Assembly (NCBI RefSeq): GCF_003938655.1
Contig: NZ_RJJT01000026.1
Location: 1-64,000, forward strand
From: Rhizobium pisi
GTDB lineage: Bacteria > Pseudomonadota > Alphaproteobacteria > Rhizobiales > Rhizobiaceae
Length of the DNA: 64,000 nucleotides
Direction: 5' to 3'
The notes below the pieces were generated by a model that was not told the DNA's origin, searched no databases, and was given only the letters and a program-made list of their open reading frames with translations. The number at the start of each line of letters is the position of its first letter. Within the stretch, counting starts at the first letter, position 1. Below, piece by piece: positions 28,373 to 36,867 of this stretch. The position numbers were made by a program, and so were the translations under genes.

Positions 28373-28657
28373 ATGATGACCCTGCGGACCCGCATCGAAG
28401 AAAAACTTGTCGAAGCCTTCGCGCCCGAACGCCTGAGCGTCATCGACGAGAGCCATCTGCATGCCGGCCATCAGCCCGACATCACAGGCACCGGCGAAAC
28501 CCACATGCGGGTGAGGATCGTTTCGGCACAATTCGCCGGCATGTCGCGGCTGGCGCGCCACCGGGCGATCACCGACCTGTTGAAACCGGAACTCGATGCC
28601 GGATTGCACGCGCTCGCCGTCGAACCGGCGGCACCCGGTGAACCGACCCGCTGGTAG
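28373..28657 (+). CDS. bolA: BolA family protein
   Basis: A 94-residue BolA-fold protein. BolA proteins pair with monothiol glutaredoxins to handle iron-sulfur clusters and iron-responsive regulation. The conserved block ESHLHAGH, followed by THMRVRIVS and RHRAITDLL with the terminal GLHALAVEPAAPGE, matches the family. Tandem ATG codons at 28373 and 28376 are both possible starts. It is divergent from the DnaJ-like gene and converges with the CorC-type gene. Confidence 0.94.
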   Translation: MMTLRTRIEEKLVEAFAPERLSVIDESHLHAGHQPDITGTGETHMRVRIVSAQFAGMSRLARHRAITDLLKPELDAGLHALAVEPAAPGEPTRW

Positions 28658-28703
28658 CGGCACAGCCTATATGGATATCCGCCGCCCGCAATCCAAGCGG
28701 GGA

Positions 28704-30017
28704 TCAGCCGGGTTTCGTGTCGTCTTCCTGCGCGGGACGGATGCGCAGCTTGGTGATCCGGTTCTTCTCCCGCTTCATGACGATGAAACGCTTGCCGTGG
28801 AAGGTAAAAGCCTGGCGCTCTTCCGGGATAGTCATGGATTCGTGAATGACCAGGCCCGCGATCGTCGTTGCCTCCTCGTCTGGCAGGTTCCAGTCGAGCG
28901 CGCGGTTCAGGTCGCGGATCGGCACGCCGCCGTCGACGACGACGGAACCGTCCGCCTCCTGGCGCACGCCCTGCATCTCGATATCGTGTTCGTCGGAAAT
29001 GTCGCCGACGATTTCCTCCAGAATATCCTCCAGCGTGACGATGCCCTGCACCTCGCCATATTCGTCGACGACGACGGCGAAATGCTGCTTGCGGCGCAAG
29101 AAGGCATTGAGCTGGTCTTCGAGGTTCGTGCTGTCAGGCACGAACCACGGCTTCTGCGCGATCTTCACGATATCGAGGTTCTGCGGCTCCATGTTGGGCT
29201 CGGCAAGCGCCCGCAAGAGATCCTTGGCATGGACGACGCCGATGATGTTGTCGATCGTGCCGCGCCACAGCGGCATGCGCGTGTAAGGGCTTTCAAGAAT
29301 GGCGCGCACCACCGCTTCCGGCGAATCGTCGGCATTGATCGCCCGCATCGCGGTGCGATGGACCATGATGTCGGAGAGTTCCAGCTCGCTGAGATCAAGT
29401 ACGCCGCCAAGGCGGTCGCGGTCTGCCTTTACGACCGATCCCTCGCGGTGCAGGAGATCGACGGCGCCGCGCAGTTCCTCATGCGCCGTCAACATCGAGA
29501 CCTCCCGTGAGAGATTGATGCCGAACAGCGAAAGAATCCATCGCACGATGGCGTTGACAAAGGAGGAAACCGGGCCGACGACGGCAACGAAGAGCTTGGC
29601 TGGAAATGCCACGGCAAGGGCGAAGCGATCGGGCGTCGAAATCGCCCAGCTCTTCGGCAGCACCTCCGCAAAGATGACCAGGATGACGGTCATCGCCAGC
29701 GTCGCCAGCGCCACGCCGGAATTGCCGAACAGTCCGAGAAAAAGGCTGGTGGCGATCGAGGACGACAGGATGTTGGCGAGATTGTTGCCGATGAGCAGCG
29801 CGCCGATCAGCCGGTCGCGACGTTCGATCAGTTGCCTAACGAGGCCGGCGCGCTCGTCGCCGTTTGCCTCCAGCGTATGGATGCGGCTGCGCGAAACGGC
29901 CGTCAGCGCAGTCTCCGAGCCGGAAAAGAAGGCAGACATGAGCACGAGCGCCGCAATCGAAAGGATTTCCGGCCAATACGCCACGAGAAATGCAAGAGCG
30001 CCTTCGACCGCGGTCAA
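28704..30017 (-). CDS. CNNM/CBS-domain CorC-HlyC type membrane protein
   Basis: A 437-residue membrane protein. An N-terminal CNNM (DUF21) domain with three or four transmembrane helices (ALVLMSAFFSGSETALTAVS) is followed by two CBS domains (about residues 205-325) and a CorC_HlyC domain near the end. Such proteins are linked to Mg2+/Co2+ efflux, and often mislabelled hemolysin. The start is TTG at 30017: its TTGA overlaps the aroB stop by three bases, which couples it to aroB. Mg-transport function is by family analogy. Confidence 0.93.
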   Translation of the reverse strand: MTAVEGALAFLVAYWPEILSIAALVLMSAFFSGSETALTAVSRSRIHTLEANGDERAGLVRQLIERRDRLIGALLIGNNLANILSSSIATSLFLGLFGNSGVALATLAMTVILVIFAEVLPKSWAISTPDRFALAVAFPAKLFVAVVGPVSSFVNAIVRWILSLFGINLSREVSMLTAHEELRGAVDLLHREGSVVKADRDRLGGVLDLSELELSDIMVHRTAMRAINADDSPEAVVRAILESPYTRMPLWRGTIDNIIGVVHAKDLLRALAEPNMEPQNLDIVKIAQKPWFVPDSTNLEDQLNAFLRRKQHFAVVVDEYGEVQGIVTLEDILEEIVGDISDEHDIEMQGVRQEADGSVVVDGGVPIRDLNRALDWNLPDEEATTIAGLVIHESMTIPEERQAFTFHGKRFIVMKREKNRITKLRIRPAQEDDTKPG

Positions 30018-31144
30018 GGGTGTTTTTCCCGGAGAAAGCTGATCACTTCGGAGGCGGGAATGTCGTCGGCGACGAAGGACTGGCCGATGCCGCGCGTCAG
30101 GATGAAGGTGAGCTTACCGCTCTTGACCTTCTTGTCCTGGGCAATCGCGTCCATCAGTGTTTCGGCCGGCGGCAGTTCGCCAGGAATCTCAGACATGCGG
30201 GTCGGCAGGCCAACCTCTCTCAGGTGTCGCTCGACACGGCGCGCATCGTCGGGGCTTGCAAGGTTCATCCGCGCGGAGAATTCATGCGCCAGCACCATGC
30301 CGATCGAAACGCCCTCGCCATGCACGAGGCGGCTGCTGTCATAGGCCGTCGCCGCTTCCAGCGCATGGCCGAAAGTGTGGCCGAGATTAAGCAGCGCCCG
30401 CTGCCCGTTTTCCCGCTCGTCGGCGACGACGACGTCGGCCTTTGCCTGGCAACTGGTGGCAATCGCCTCGATGCGCGCGGACCCACCTGTAAAAACCGCC
30501 TTCCAGTTGGCTTCCAGCCAGGCGAAAAAGTCAGGCTTGTCGATCAGCCCGTATTTTGCGACCTCGGCGTAACCGGCGCGGAATTCGCGTTCGCTCAGCG
30601 TGTTCAGCACATCCGTATCGGCCAGAACCAGATCCGGCTGATGGAAGACGCCGATCAGATTCTTGCCGTGGCGGGAATTGATGCCGGTCTTGCCGCCGAC
30701 GGAGGAATCGACCTGCGCCAGCAGCGAAGTCGGCACCTGCACGAAGCGCACGCCGCGCCTGATGATGCCGGCCGCAAATCCCGAGAGGTCGCCGATGACG
30801 CCGCCGCCGAGCGCGATGACGCAGTCGTTGCGTTCGACACGGGCCTCGAGCACCTTGTCGCAGACCGTGATCAGATGTTCGAAGCTCTTCGTCTTCTCGC
30901 CGGCCGGCAGGACCACCTTGGCCGCGACGATACCCGCCGCATCGAGGCTTGCCACGAGCGCTTCGAGATAGAGCGGCGCCACATGCTCGTCGGTGACGAT
31001 GGCCGCCTTGCGGCCCTTGAGGCGGGAGGAGATCTCGGCGCCGGCCCGTGCGATCAGCCCCGGCCCGATCAGGATATCATAGGCCCGCTCGCCGAGCGGC
31101 ACATGCACCGTCTGGACGGCGGGAGCGGAGGTTATCGCATTCAT
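30014..31144 (-). CDS. aroB: 3-dehydroquinate synthase
   Basis: A 376-residue NAD- and metal-dependent enzyme that cyclises DAHP to 3-dehydroquinate, step two of the shikimate pathway. ALGGGVIGDLSGFAAG carries the glycine-rich NAD motif, QVDSSVGGKTGIN and NLGHTFGHALE the catalytic and zinc-binding residues. Its ATG overlaps the aroK stop by four bases (31141-31144), and its own stop overlaps the corC-type start, so aroK-aroB-corC is a coupled unit. Confidence 0.97.
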   Translation of the reverse strand: MNAITSAPAVQTVHVPLGERAYDILIGPGLIARAGAEISSRLKGRKAAIVTDEHVAPLYLEALVASLDAAGIVAAKVVLPAGEKTKSFEHLITVCDKVLEARVERNDCVIALGGGVIGDLSGFAAGIIRRGVRFVQVPTSLLAQVDSSVGGKTGINSRHGKNLIGVFHQPDLVLADTDVLNTLSEREFRAGYAEVAKYGLIDKPDFFAWLEANWKAVFTGGSARIEAIATSCQAKADVVVADERENGQRALLNLGHTFGHALEAATAYDSSRLVHGEGVSIGMVLAHEFSARMNLASPDDARRVERHLREVGLPTRMSEIPGELPPAETLMDAIAQDKKVKSGKLTFILTRGIGQSFVADDIPASEVISFLREKHP

Positions 31145-31731
31145 GACGCTGCACTTTCTTTTTGAGCTTCGACCACGGCCTTCAGCACTTCGTCGGCCAT
31201 GATTTCCTTGCGCACGTCGCGCGAGAGCACGGTGAGGTCAGCCAGCGCATAGATCGGATAACGCGCGTTCATCAGGTTTTCGAGCGTCTGCTTCGGATTT
31301 TCGGTCTTGAGCAGCGGTCGCGTGTCGCGCTTGTTGACCCGCTCCCAGAGCACATCGAGATCCGCCTTCAGCCAAACGGAAAGTCCGCCCTTCTTGATAT
31401 GCCGGCGCGTCCGTTCGTTGACGAAGGCGCCGCCGCCGGTGGAGACCACACGCGGCCCGTTTTTCAGGAGCCGTTTGATGACCCGCGTTTCCAGCGCCCG
31501 GAACTCTTCCTCGCCATAGGCTGCAAAAAGTTCGGCGATCGTCATGCGCGAAACGCGCTCGATTTCGTGATCGCTGTCGATGAAGGGAATGCCGAGCTGG
31601 CTGGCGAGGATGCGCCCGACGGAAGATTTTCCAGCACCCATCAGGCCGACGAGGATCAGATTGCGTGAACCGAGCGCGGCGCGAGCTCTGTCTTTCAGGC
31701 TGTCAGCAACGGTCAGCAGTGGGTCACTCAT
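31141..31731 (-). CDS. aroK: Shikimate kinase
   Basis: A 196-residue kinase that phosphorylates shikimate at the 3-hydroxyl. Walker A is GLMGAGKSSVGR, the shikimate-binding DSDHEIE follows, and the RxxE and lid regions (STGGGAFVNERTR, WLKADLDVLWERV) are present. The ATG at 31731 is chosen for the family N-terminus (MSDPLLTVADSL); in-frame codons upstream run past the predicted promoter. A CTTGACG-N17-GATACG promoter lies 28 bases upstream. Confidence 0.96.
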   Translation of the reverse strand: MSDPLLTVADSLKDRARAALGSRNLILVGLMGAGKSSVGRILASQLGIPFIDSDHEIERVSRMTIAELFAAYGEEEFRALETRVIKRLLKNGPRVVSTGGGAFVNERTRRHIKKGGLSVWLKADLDVLWERVNKRDTRPLLKTENPKQTLENLMNARYPIYALADLTVLSRDVRKEIMADEVLKAVVEAQKESAAS

Positions 31732-31758
31732 CGGTCCATTCACACTTTGTTTGCAAAC

Positions 31759-31787
31759 CGTATCGACAAATGCAGGTGGAGCGTCAA
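31759..31787 (-). promoter_or_regulatory. Candidate sigma-70 promoter of aroK-aroB-corC
   Basis: On the minus strand TTGACG (31787-31782) and GATACG (31764-31759) are separated by 17 bases. The -35 box matches the rhizobial consensus; the -10 box is only partly conserved. Predicted transcription start is near 31752. Confidence 0.5.
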
Positions 31788-31824
31788 GTCGCGGACAAGG
31801 GAATCGTGGCTTGAATAGCGCTTC

Positions 31825-31852
31825 TTGCACTTGCGAATATGCTTCTTATAAC
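31825..31852 (+). promoter_or_regulatory. Candidate promoter of the small gene before xerD
   Basis: TTGCAC (31825-31830) and TATAAC (31847-31852) with a 16-base spacer lie 30 bases before the ATG at 31882, a plausible sigma-70 promoter for the 58-codon gene and xerD. Confidence 0.45.
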
Positions 31853-31881
31853 AGAAGCAGAGCATGAAGGAGTTGCCGGAT

Positions 31882-32058
31882 ATGCCGACCTTGTTCCGTT
31901 TCCTGTTCTTCTGCGCGATCCTCGCCGGGACGGTCTACGGAGCGATGTGGGCGCTTGTGACCTTCGTGGAGCCGCAGCAGCGCGACGTAACGATCCGCAT
32001 TCCGTCCGAGCGGGTCAACCCGCCTGCGACGGGCACGATCGATGCGACCAGGAAGTGA
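31882..32058 (+). CDS. 58-residue single-pass membrane protein
   Basis: A short protein with one hydrophobic segment (about residues 4-28, [20 protein letters not shown]) and a charged, proline-containing C-terminus ([15 protein letters not shown]) that should face the periplasm or cytoplasm. It lies immediately upstream of xerD, 4 bases away, in the same direction, so it is probably in its operon. GGAG precedes the ATG by nine bases; an ATG at 31864 would add six residues. Function unknown. Confidence 0.75.
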   Translation: MPTLFRFLFFCAILAGTVYGAMWALVTFVEPQQRDVTIRIPSERVNPPATGTIDATRK

Positions 32059-32062
32059 GGAC

Positions 32063-33016
32063 ATGAGGGATCTCGGCCGCGTCCATGTGGAATCCTTCCT
32101 GGAAATGATGAGCGCCGAACGGGGTGCTGCCGCCAACACGCTGCAATCCTATGAGCGCGACCTCGAAGACGTCCTCTCCTTCCTGAACGGCCGCAGCATC
32201 CGGCTCATCGAAGCCGCCTCCGCCGATCTTGCTGCCTATCTCTCTTCGCTCGCCGGCCAGGGCTTCAAGCCCTCTTCGCAGGCGCGCCGGCTTGCGGCCA
32301 TGCGCCAGTTCTACAAGTTCCTCTACGCCGAAGGCATTCGCACCGACGACCCCACAGGTATCCTGGACGCGCCGAAGAACGGACGCCCCCTGCCGAAGAC
32401 GATGGGCGTCGAAGAGGTGAGCCAGCTGCTTTCTCAGGCGCAGGCCGAGGCCGATGATCCGGCACCCGGCCAATTGCAGCGCCTGCGTATGCTGGCACTC
32501 CTGGAACTGCTCTACGCCACAGGCATGCGCGTCAGCGAGCTCGTCTCGCTTCCCGCCCGCGTGCTCGACCAGGAGGGCCGCTTCCTGATGATCCGCGGCA
32601 AGGGCAACAAGGAGCGGCTGGTGCCGCTCTCGCATTCGGCGATAACGGCGCTCAAATCCTACGGGCGCCTGCTGGCGGCCGAAAACGCCGCCGCCAAGGA
32701 GCCGCAGGAAAGCCCCTGGCTGTTTCCTGCCGCCTCCAGGGAAGGCTACCTGCCGCGCCAGGTTTTTGCCCGCGACCTGAAGAACCTGGCGATCCGCGCC
32801 GGCCTGACGCCGTCGCTGATTTCACCGCATGTCATGCGCCACGCCTTTGCGAGCCACCTGCTTGCCAATGGCGCGGATCTGCGCGTCGTGCAGGAACTCC
32901 TCGGCCATTCGGACATTTCGACCACGCAGATCTACACCCATGTCCTCGAAGAGAGGCTGCAGCAGCTTGTCCAGACGCATCACCCCCTTGCCAAACAGGC
33001 GAAAAAGCACGAATAG
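32063..33016 (+). CDS. xerD: Tyrosine recombinase XerD
   Basis: A 317-residue site-specific recombinase that with XerC resolves chromosome dimers at dif. The SAM-like core-binding domain (residues 1-105) is followed by the catalytic domain with R156 (TGMRVSEL), K180 (RGKGNKE), H256-x-x-R259 ([12 protein letters not shown]), H282 (LLGHSDI) and the nucleophile Y291 (QIYTHV): all six residues are intact. It is the housekeeping enzyme by context, not an integrase of a mobile element. The ATG at 32063 has GTGAGG upstream. Confidence 0.93.
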   Translation: MRDLGRVHVESFLEMMSAERGAAANTLQSYERDLEDVLSFLNGRSIRLIEAASADLAAYLSSLAGQGFKPSSQARRLAAMRQFYKFLYAEGIRTDDPTGILDAPKNGRPLPKTMGVEEVSQLLSQAQAEADDPAPGQLQRLRMLALLELLYATGMRVSELVSLPARVLDQEGRFLMIRGKGNKERLVPLSHSAITALKSYGRLLAAENAAAKEPQESPWLFPAASREGYLPRQVFARDLKNLAIRAGLTPSLISPHVMRHAFASHLLANGADLRVVQELLGHSDISTTQIYTHVLEERLQQLVQTHHPLAKQAKKHE

Positions 33017-33079
33017 GACCGGCGACAAGGGGCGGAGCCAGGAAAACGCCCCGAGGCACAAGGAACGGAAACGCACCTC

Positions 33080-34033
33080 ATGCACAATTATCTCGACTTC
33101 GAAAAGCCGATCTCCGACCTCGAAGGCAAGATCATCGAGCTGAAGAAGCTCGCAACGGAAGACGAGAGTATCGACACCACCGATGAGATCGGCAGGCTGG
33201 AGGTTCGCGTCCGTGAGGCGATCGTTGAAATCTATTCCAAGCTGAACCCCTGGCAGAAGACGCAGGTCGCCCGCCATCCGCAGCGCCCGCATTTCGTCGA
33301 CTACGCCAAGACGCTGTTTCAGGAATTCACGCCGCTCGCCGGCGACCGCAAGTTTTCCGAGGACGCCGCGATCCAGGCGGGTCTTGCCCGCTTCCGCGGC
33401 CAGCCCGTCGCCGTCATCGGCCAGGAAAAGGGCAACGACACCAAAAGCAGACTGAAGCACAATTTCGGCAGCCCGCGGCCGGAAGGCTACCGTAAGGCGA
33501 TCCGCATCCTTGAAATGGCCGATCGTTTCGGCCTGCCCGTCATTTCGCTGGTGGATACAGCAGGCGCCTATCCCGGCGTCGGTGCCGAAGAGCGCGGCCA
33601 GGCCGAGGCGATCGCCCGTTCGACGGAAATGTGTCTCGGGGTCAAGGTTCCCCTCGTTTCCGTCGTCATCGGCGAAGGCGGCTCAGGTGGCGCGATTGCG
33701 ATCGCTACCGGCAACCGGGTCTATATGCTCGAGCATTCGATCTACAGCGTCATCTCGCCGGAAGGGGCAGCCTCCATCCTCTGGCGCGATTCCACCCGCG
33801 CCCGGGAAGCGGCGACCAACATGAAGATCACCGCCGAGGACCTGAAATCGCTCGGCGTCATCGACGGCATCATTTCCGAGCCGCTCGGCGGCGCGCATCG
33901 CGACCCCGACAGTGTGATAGCGGCAACCGGCGATGTGATCGCCAATGCGCTCGGCGAAATGGCATCGCGTTCCGGCGAACAGCTGCGCAACGAGCGGCGG
34001 CAGAAATTCCTGAATATGGGCCGCAATCTTTAG
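33080..34033 (+). CDS. accA: Acetyl-CoA carboxylase carboxyltransferase alpha subunit
   Basis: A 317-residue subunit that, with AccD, transfers CO2 from carboxybiotin to acetyl-CoA to make malonyl-CoA for fatty acid synthesis. The conserved AccA blocks are [32 protein letters not shown] and [14 protein letters not shown]. Length is typical. It begins 63 bases after xerD; a small hairpin GGCCAAACCTTGGCC follows about 30 bases after the stop. Confidence 0.97.
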   Translation: MHNYLDFEKPISDLEGKIIELKKLATEDESIDTTDEIGRLEVRVREAIVEIYSKLNPWQKTQVARHPQRPHFVDYAKTLFQEFTPLAGDRKFSEDAAIQAGLARFRGQPVAVIGQEKGNDTKSRLKHNFGSPRPEGYRKAIRILEMADRFGLPVISLVDTAGAYPGVGAEERGQAEAIARSTEMCLGVKVPLVSVVIGEGGSGGAIAIATGNRVYMLEHSIYSVISPEGAASILWRDSTRAREAATNMKITAEDLKSLGVIDGIISEPLGGAHRDPDSVIAATGDVIANALGEMASRSGEQLRNERRQKFLNMGRNL

Positions 34034-34230
34034 GGTAAGACCTCGACCGTTGAGGATTGAGGCCAAACCTTGGCCACATTAATGTTATCTGTGACATTTG
34101 CGCTTGCGGGGGTGTTCCGGGCAAGTCATAGGCTGTTAAGAATTTGTGAAGTATAAGCCACTTATGATTCCGCTTCGTGCCCGGACTCCATAGGCGGACC
34201 GGGACGCATTATCTTTATGGGCTAGTTTGG

Positions 34231-35457
34231 ATGCGCATACGTCATTTTGCCTATGTTTCCCTCATGGCGCTGGCTCTGGCCGGCTGCAATGACGCGTTGG
34301 AAACCGCGCAGGTCGATCTTTCCACGGTCAAGAACAAGGTCGAGCAGCCGCTTCCCTCTCACATCCTTACCGCCATGGCCGCCAAGGGCATGGACCGCAA
34401 TTCGCCGATCATGATCCGCATCTTCAAGGAGGAAGGTGCGATGGAGATCTGGAAGGCCAAGACCGACAACCGTTTCGACAAGATCGCCGATTACAAGATC
34501 TGCGCCTGGTCCGGCCGTCTCGGTCCGAAGGTCAAGACCGGCGACCGGCAGGCGCCGGAAGGCTTCTACGAGCTGACGCGCGCCAACCTCAACCCCAACT
34601 CGAAATATTATCTGGCCATCAACACCGGCTTCCCGAACCGCTACGACGCGGTGAACGGCCGCACCGGCTCCGATCTGATGATCCATGGCGCCTGCTCGTC
34701 GTCGGGCTGCTATTCGATGACCGACCAGCAGGTGCTCGAGATCTACGCCTTTGCTCGCGACGCCTTCAAGGGCGGCCAGTCGACGGTGCAGCTGCAGGCC
34801 TTCCCCTTCCGCATGACGGCGGAAAACATGGTCAAGCATCGCCTCGACACGAACTACGACTTCTGGAAGATGCTGAAGGTCGGCTACGACAATTTCGAAG
34901 TGACGAAGCGCCCGCCCGAGGTGAACGTCTGCGAGAAGAAATACGTCTTCAACCAGCAGGCAACCGATGGCGGCGCCTTCAACGCCGCCGGCAAATGCCC
35001 TGCCATGTCGACGCCGCCGGCGCTGACGGCTGCCCTTGCCTCCTACGGTAAGACCTATGACGCCGACTATGCCAAGGCGATGAGCAAATTTGACGGCATG
35101 GCCTGGTACGATCCGTCCGAGGCCGAGCGGAAGGCCGTGGTCGCCAAGCTGCGCAAAGGCCGCGAGCTCGCTTTTGCACCGACCGGCACATCGCTCGAAG
35201 CCGGACGCATGGTCAAGGTCGCAGAACTCGAAGACATGATGGCCAAGCGCACCGCCCAGAGCCTCACCGCCAAGACCGCGACCGGCGCCACGCCTGCGAC
35301 ACCTGCCCCATTGCAGCCAACGGCAGTCGCCGAAGCAGTACCTGCAGTCGTACCGGTGCCGATGCAGAATCCGCTGGCCTTTGCCGCGCCCGAACCGCAG
35401 GAGACGGCGGAAGTCGCGGCAAAGAAGCCGTTCTGGAAATTCTGGGCGAGGAACTGA
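34231..35457 (+). CDS. YafK-type L,D-transpeptidase lipoprotein
   Basis: A 408-residue lipoprotein. The signal sequence ends in LALAGC, then a YkuD L,D-transpeptidase catalytic domain carries HGACSSSGCYSMTD (about residues 150-163), in which the histidine and the second cysteine are the catalytic residues. YafK/DpaA-type enzymes cleave peptidoglycan-lipoprotein links rather than form 3-3 crosslinks, so the direction of the reaction here is uncertain. A Pro/Ala-rich tail follows. The start ATG 34231 gives a good lipoprotein signal; in-frame ATG 34177 lies upstream. Confidence 0.9.
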   Translation: MRIRHFAYVSLMALALAGCNDALETAQVDLSTVKNKVEQPLPSHILTAMAAKGMDRNSPIMIRIFKEEGAMEIWKAKTDNRFDKIADYKICAWSGRLGPKVKTGDRQAPEGFYELTRANLNPNSKYYLAINTGFPNRYDAVNGRTGSDLMIHGACSSSGCYSMTDQQVLEIYAFARDAFKGGQSTVQLQAFPFRMTAENMVKHRLDTNYDFWKMLKVGYDNFEVTKRPPEVNVCEKKYVFNQQATDGGAFNAAGKCPAMSTPPALTAALASYGKTYDADYAKAMSKFDGMAWYDPSEAERKAVVAKLRKGRELAFAPTGTSLEAGRMVKVAELEDMMAKRTAQSLTAKTATGATPATPAPLQPTAVAEAVPAVVPVPMQNPLAFAAPEPQETAEVAAKKPFWKFWARN

Positions 35458-35462
35458 ACGGC

Positions 35463-35687
35463 TTGAACCCCGTTCTTTACGATCTTCGTGGCCTGAAATG
35501 CCCGTTCCCCGTGATCAAGACACGCAAGAAGCTCGCCGCCATGGCAAGCGGGGCGCTCATTCAGGTCGACACGACAGACCCGCTTGCCGTGATCGACATG
35601 CCGCACTTCTGCAATGAGGACGGCCACGAATTGATCGAGACCGAAAAGACCGAAACCGGTCACCGCTTCCTGATCCGCAAAGGCTAA
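35463..35687 (+). CDS. tusA: TusA-family sulfurtransferase
   Basis: A 74-residue SirA/TusA/YedF fold protein. The catalytic cysteine is C13 in RGLKCPFPVIKTRKKL, the CPxP signature; TusA relays sulfur for tRNA 2-thiouridine and molybdenum cofactor synthesis. The start is TTG at 35463, six bases after the transpeptidase stop, so it is probably cotranscribed. Its stop codon overlaps that of the convergent CobW-type gene (35684-35687). Confidence 0.93.
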   Translation: MNPVLYDLRGLKCPFPVIKTRKKLAAMASGALIQVDTTDPLAVIDMPHFCNEDGHELIETEKTETGHRFLIRKG

Positions 35688-36856
35688 ATTCGTAGTCCGG
35701 GAATGGCGAGCGGATTGTCGGACAGCGCCGCACGGTCCGGCATGTCGATGCGCGGCTTGCCAAGGAAGGCGTCGAAGAGATCCTTGACGAAAGCCTCCGG
35801 CAGATCCCGGGTGATCAATACCATGCGTGTGCGCCGGTCTTCCCCCGGCCAGGCGGGAAGCCGCACCGGCGGATGGAATATGCTCTGCACGCCGTGCAGC
35901 ACCAGAGGCCGATCCGGCCGGTCGGAGACGGAAACGATCGCCTTCATCCTCAGCAGCTTCTCGCCATGGGCCGAGCGCAGGAGATCAATGAACATGTCGA
36001 GCGCCATCGGATCGATCGGCTTCTCCTCGACGATGGAGAAGGACCGGATCGAGGCATCGTGACGGTTGACGTCGTGCGGGTCCTGATCCGCGTGACCGTG
36101 ATGATGGTGGTGATGGCCATGATGATCGCCATTATGATCATGATTGTGATTGTGATCGTGATCATGATGATGATGCGCCTCGTGTGCATCCTCGTCCTGC
36201 AGCCAGCGGCCGACATCGGCGATCTTTGTCGTGGGGTCGTAGAGGCCGTTCACCAGCACCGCGGCACTGCCCGCCTCGGCGCTGTCGGCATTCATCATCG
36301 CGGCGCGCGGATTGAGCATCCTGAGGCGCTTTTCCAAGGCATCCGCTTGCTCGGTCATCGACTTTTTCGAGATGATCAGCCGGTCGGCGACCGCCACCTG
36401 CTTGCGCGCTTCCTCGTGATTGTCGAGCGTTTGCAGCCCGTTCACCGCATCGACGACGGTCACGACGCCGTCGAGCTCGAAATTCTGGGCGATAACAGGA
36501 TTTCCCATGATCGCCTGCATCACGGGCGCGGGATCGGCAAGGCCGGTCGTCTCGATGACGACGCGCTTCACCGGCTTGACGCGGCCCGTCTGCACGGCAT
36601 CCATCAGGTTCGCCAGCGTATCCACAAGTTCGCCGCGCACGGTACAGCAGAGGCATCCATCCGATAGCTCGATGATCGAATCGCCGGAGCTTTCGACCAG
36701 AAGATGGTCGATGCCGACATCGCCGAACTCGTTGATGATGACGGCCGCATCCTTCATGACGGCATCTCTAAGGATGCGGTTGAGCAGCGTCGATTTTCCG
36801 GCGCCGAGAAAGCCCGTCAGGATGGTGACCGGAATCCTGTCGTTGAGCGCGCTCAT
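35684..36856 (-). CDS. CobW-family GTPase with His-rich metal loop
   Basis: A 390-residue G3E GTPase. Walker A is GFLGAGKST (residues 15-23); the metal-binding GCLCC motif is at residues 67-71; the GTP base region IISKKS follows. A histidine/aspartate-rich loop at residues 226-266 (about 25 His) precedes the CobW C-terminal domain. This architecture fits zinc or cobalt metallochaperones of the ZigA/YeiR/CobW group. No Zur-like box is visible because dac ends 11 bases upstream; cotranscription with the DD-carboxypeptidase is likely. It is not in the cob cluster, so a zinc role is plausible. Confidence 0.9.
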   Translation of the reverse strand: MSALNDRIPVTILTGFLGAGKSTLLNRILRDAVMKDAAVIINEFGDVGIDHLLVESSGDSIIELSDGCLCCTVRGELVDTLANLMDAVQTGRVKPVKRVVIETTGLADPAPVMQAIMGNPVIAQNFELDGVVTVVDAVNGLQTLDNHEEARKQVAVADRLIISKKSMTEQADALEKRLRMLNPRAAMMNADSAEAGSAAVLVNGLYDPTTKIADVGRWLQDEDAHEAHHHHDHDHNHNHDHNGDHHGHHHHHHGHADQDPHDVNRHDASIRSFSIVEEKPIDPMALDMFIDLLRSAHGEKLLRMKAIVSVSDRPDRPLVLHGVQSIFHPPVRLPAWPGEDRRTRMVLITRDLPEAFVKDLFDAFLGKPRIDMPDRAALSDNPLAIPGLRI

Positions 36857-36867
36857 GTCGATTGTCC

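Noticed and set aside
28704-30017. Hemolysin or virulence label for the CBS-domain protein
   Set aside because: CNNM/CorC-type proteins carry that name historically; sequence supports ion transport, not toxin activity.
32063-33016. Tyrosine recombinase as evidence of an integrated element
   Set aside because: Sequence and position (before accA, with a small membrane protein) fit housekeeping XerD; no element boundaries or cargo are seen.
35900-36230. Low-complexity ATGATGATGATC tract resembling a microsatellite
   Set aside because: On the minus strand it encodes the His/Asp-rich metal loop of the CobW protein, so it is coding.
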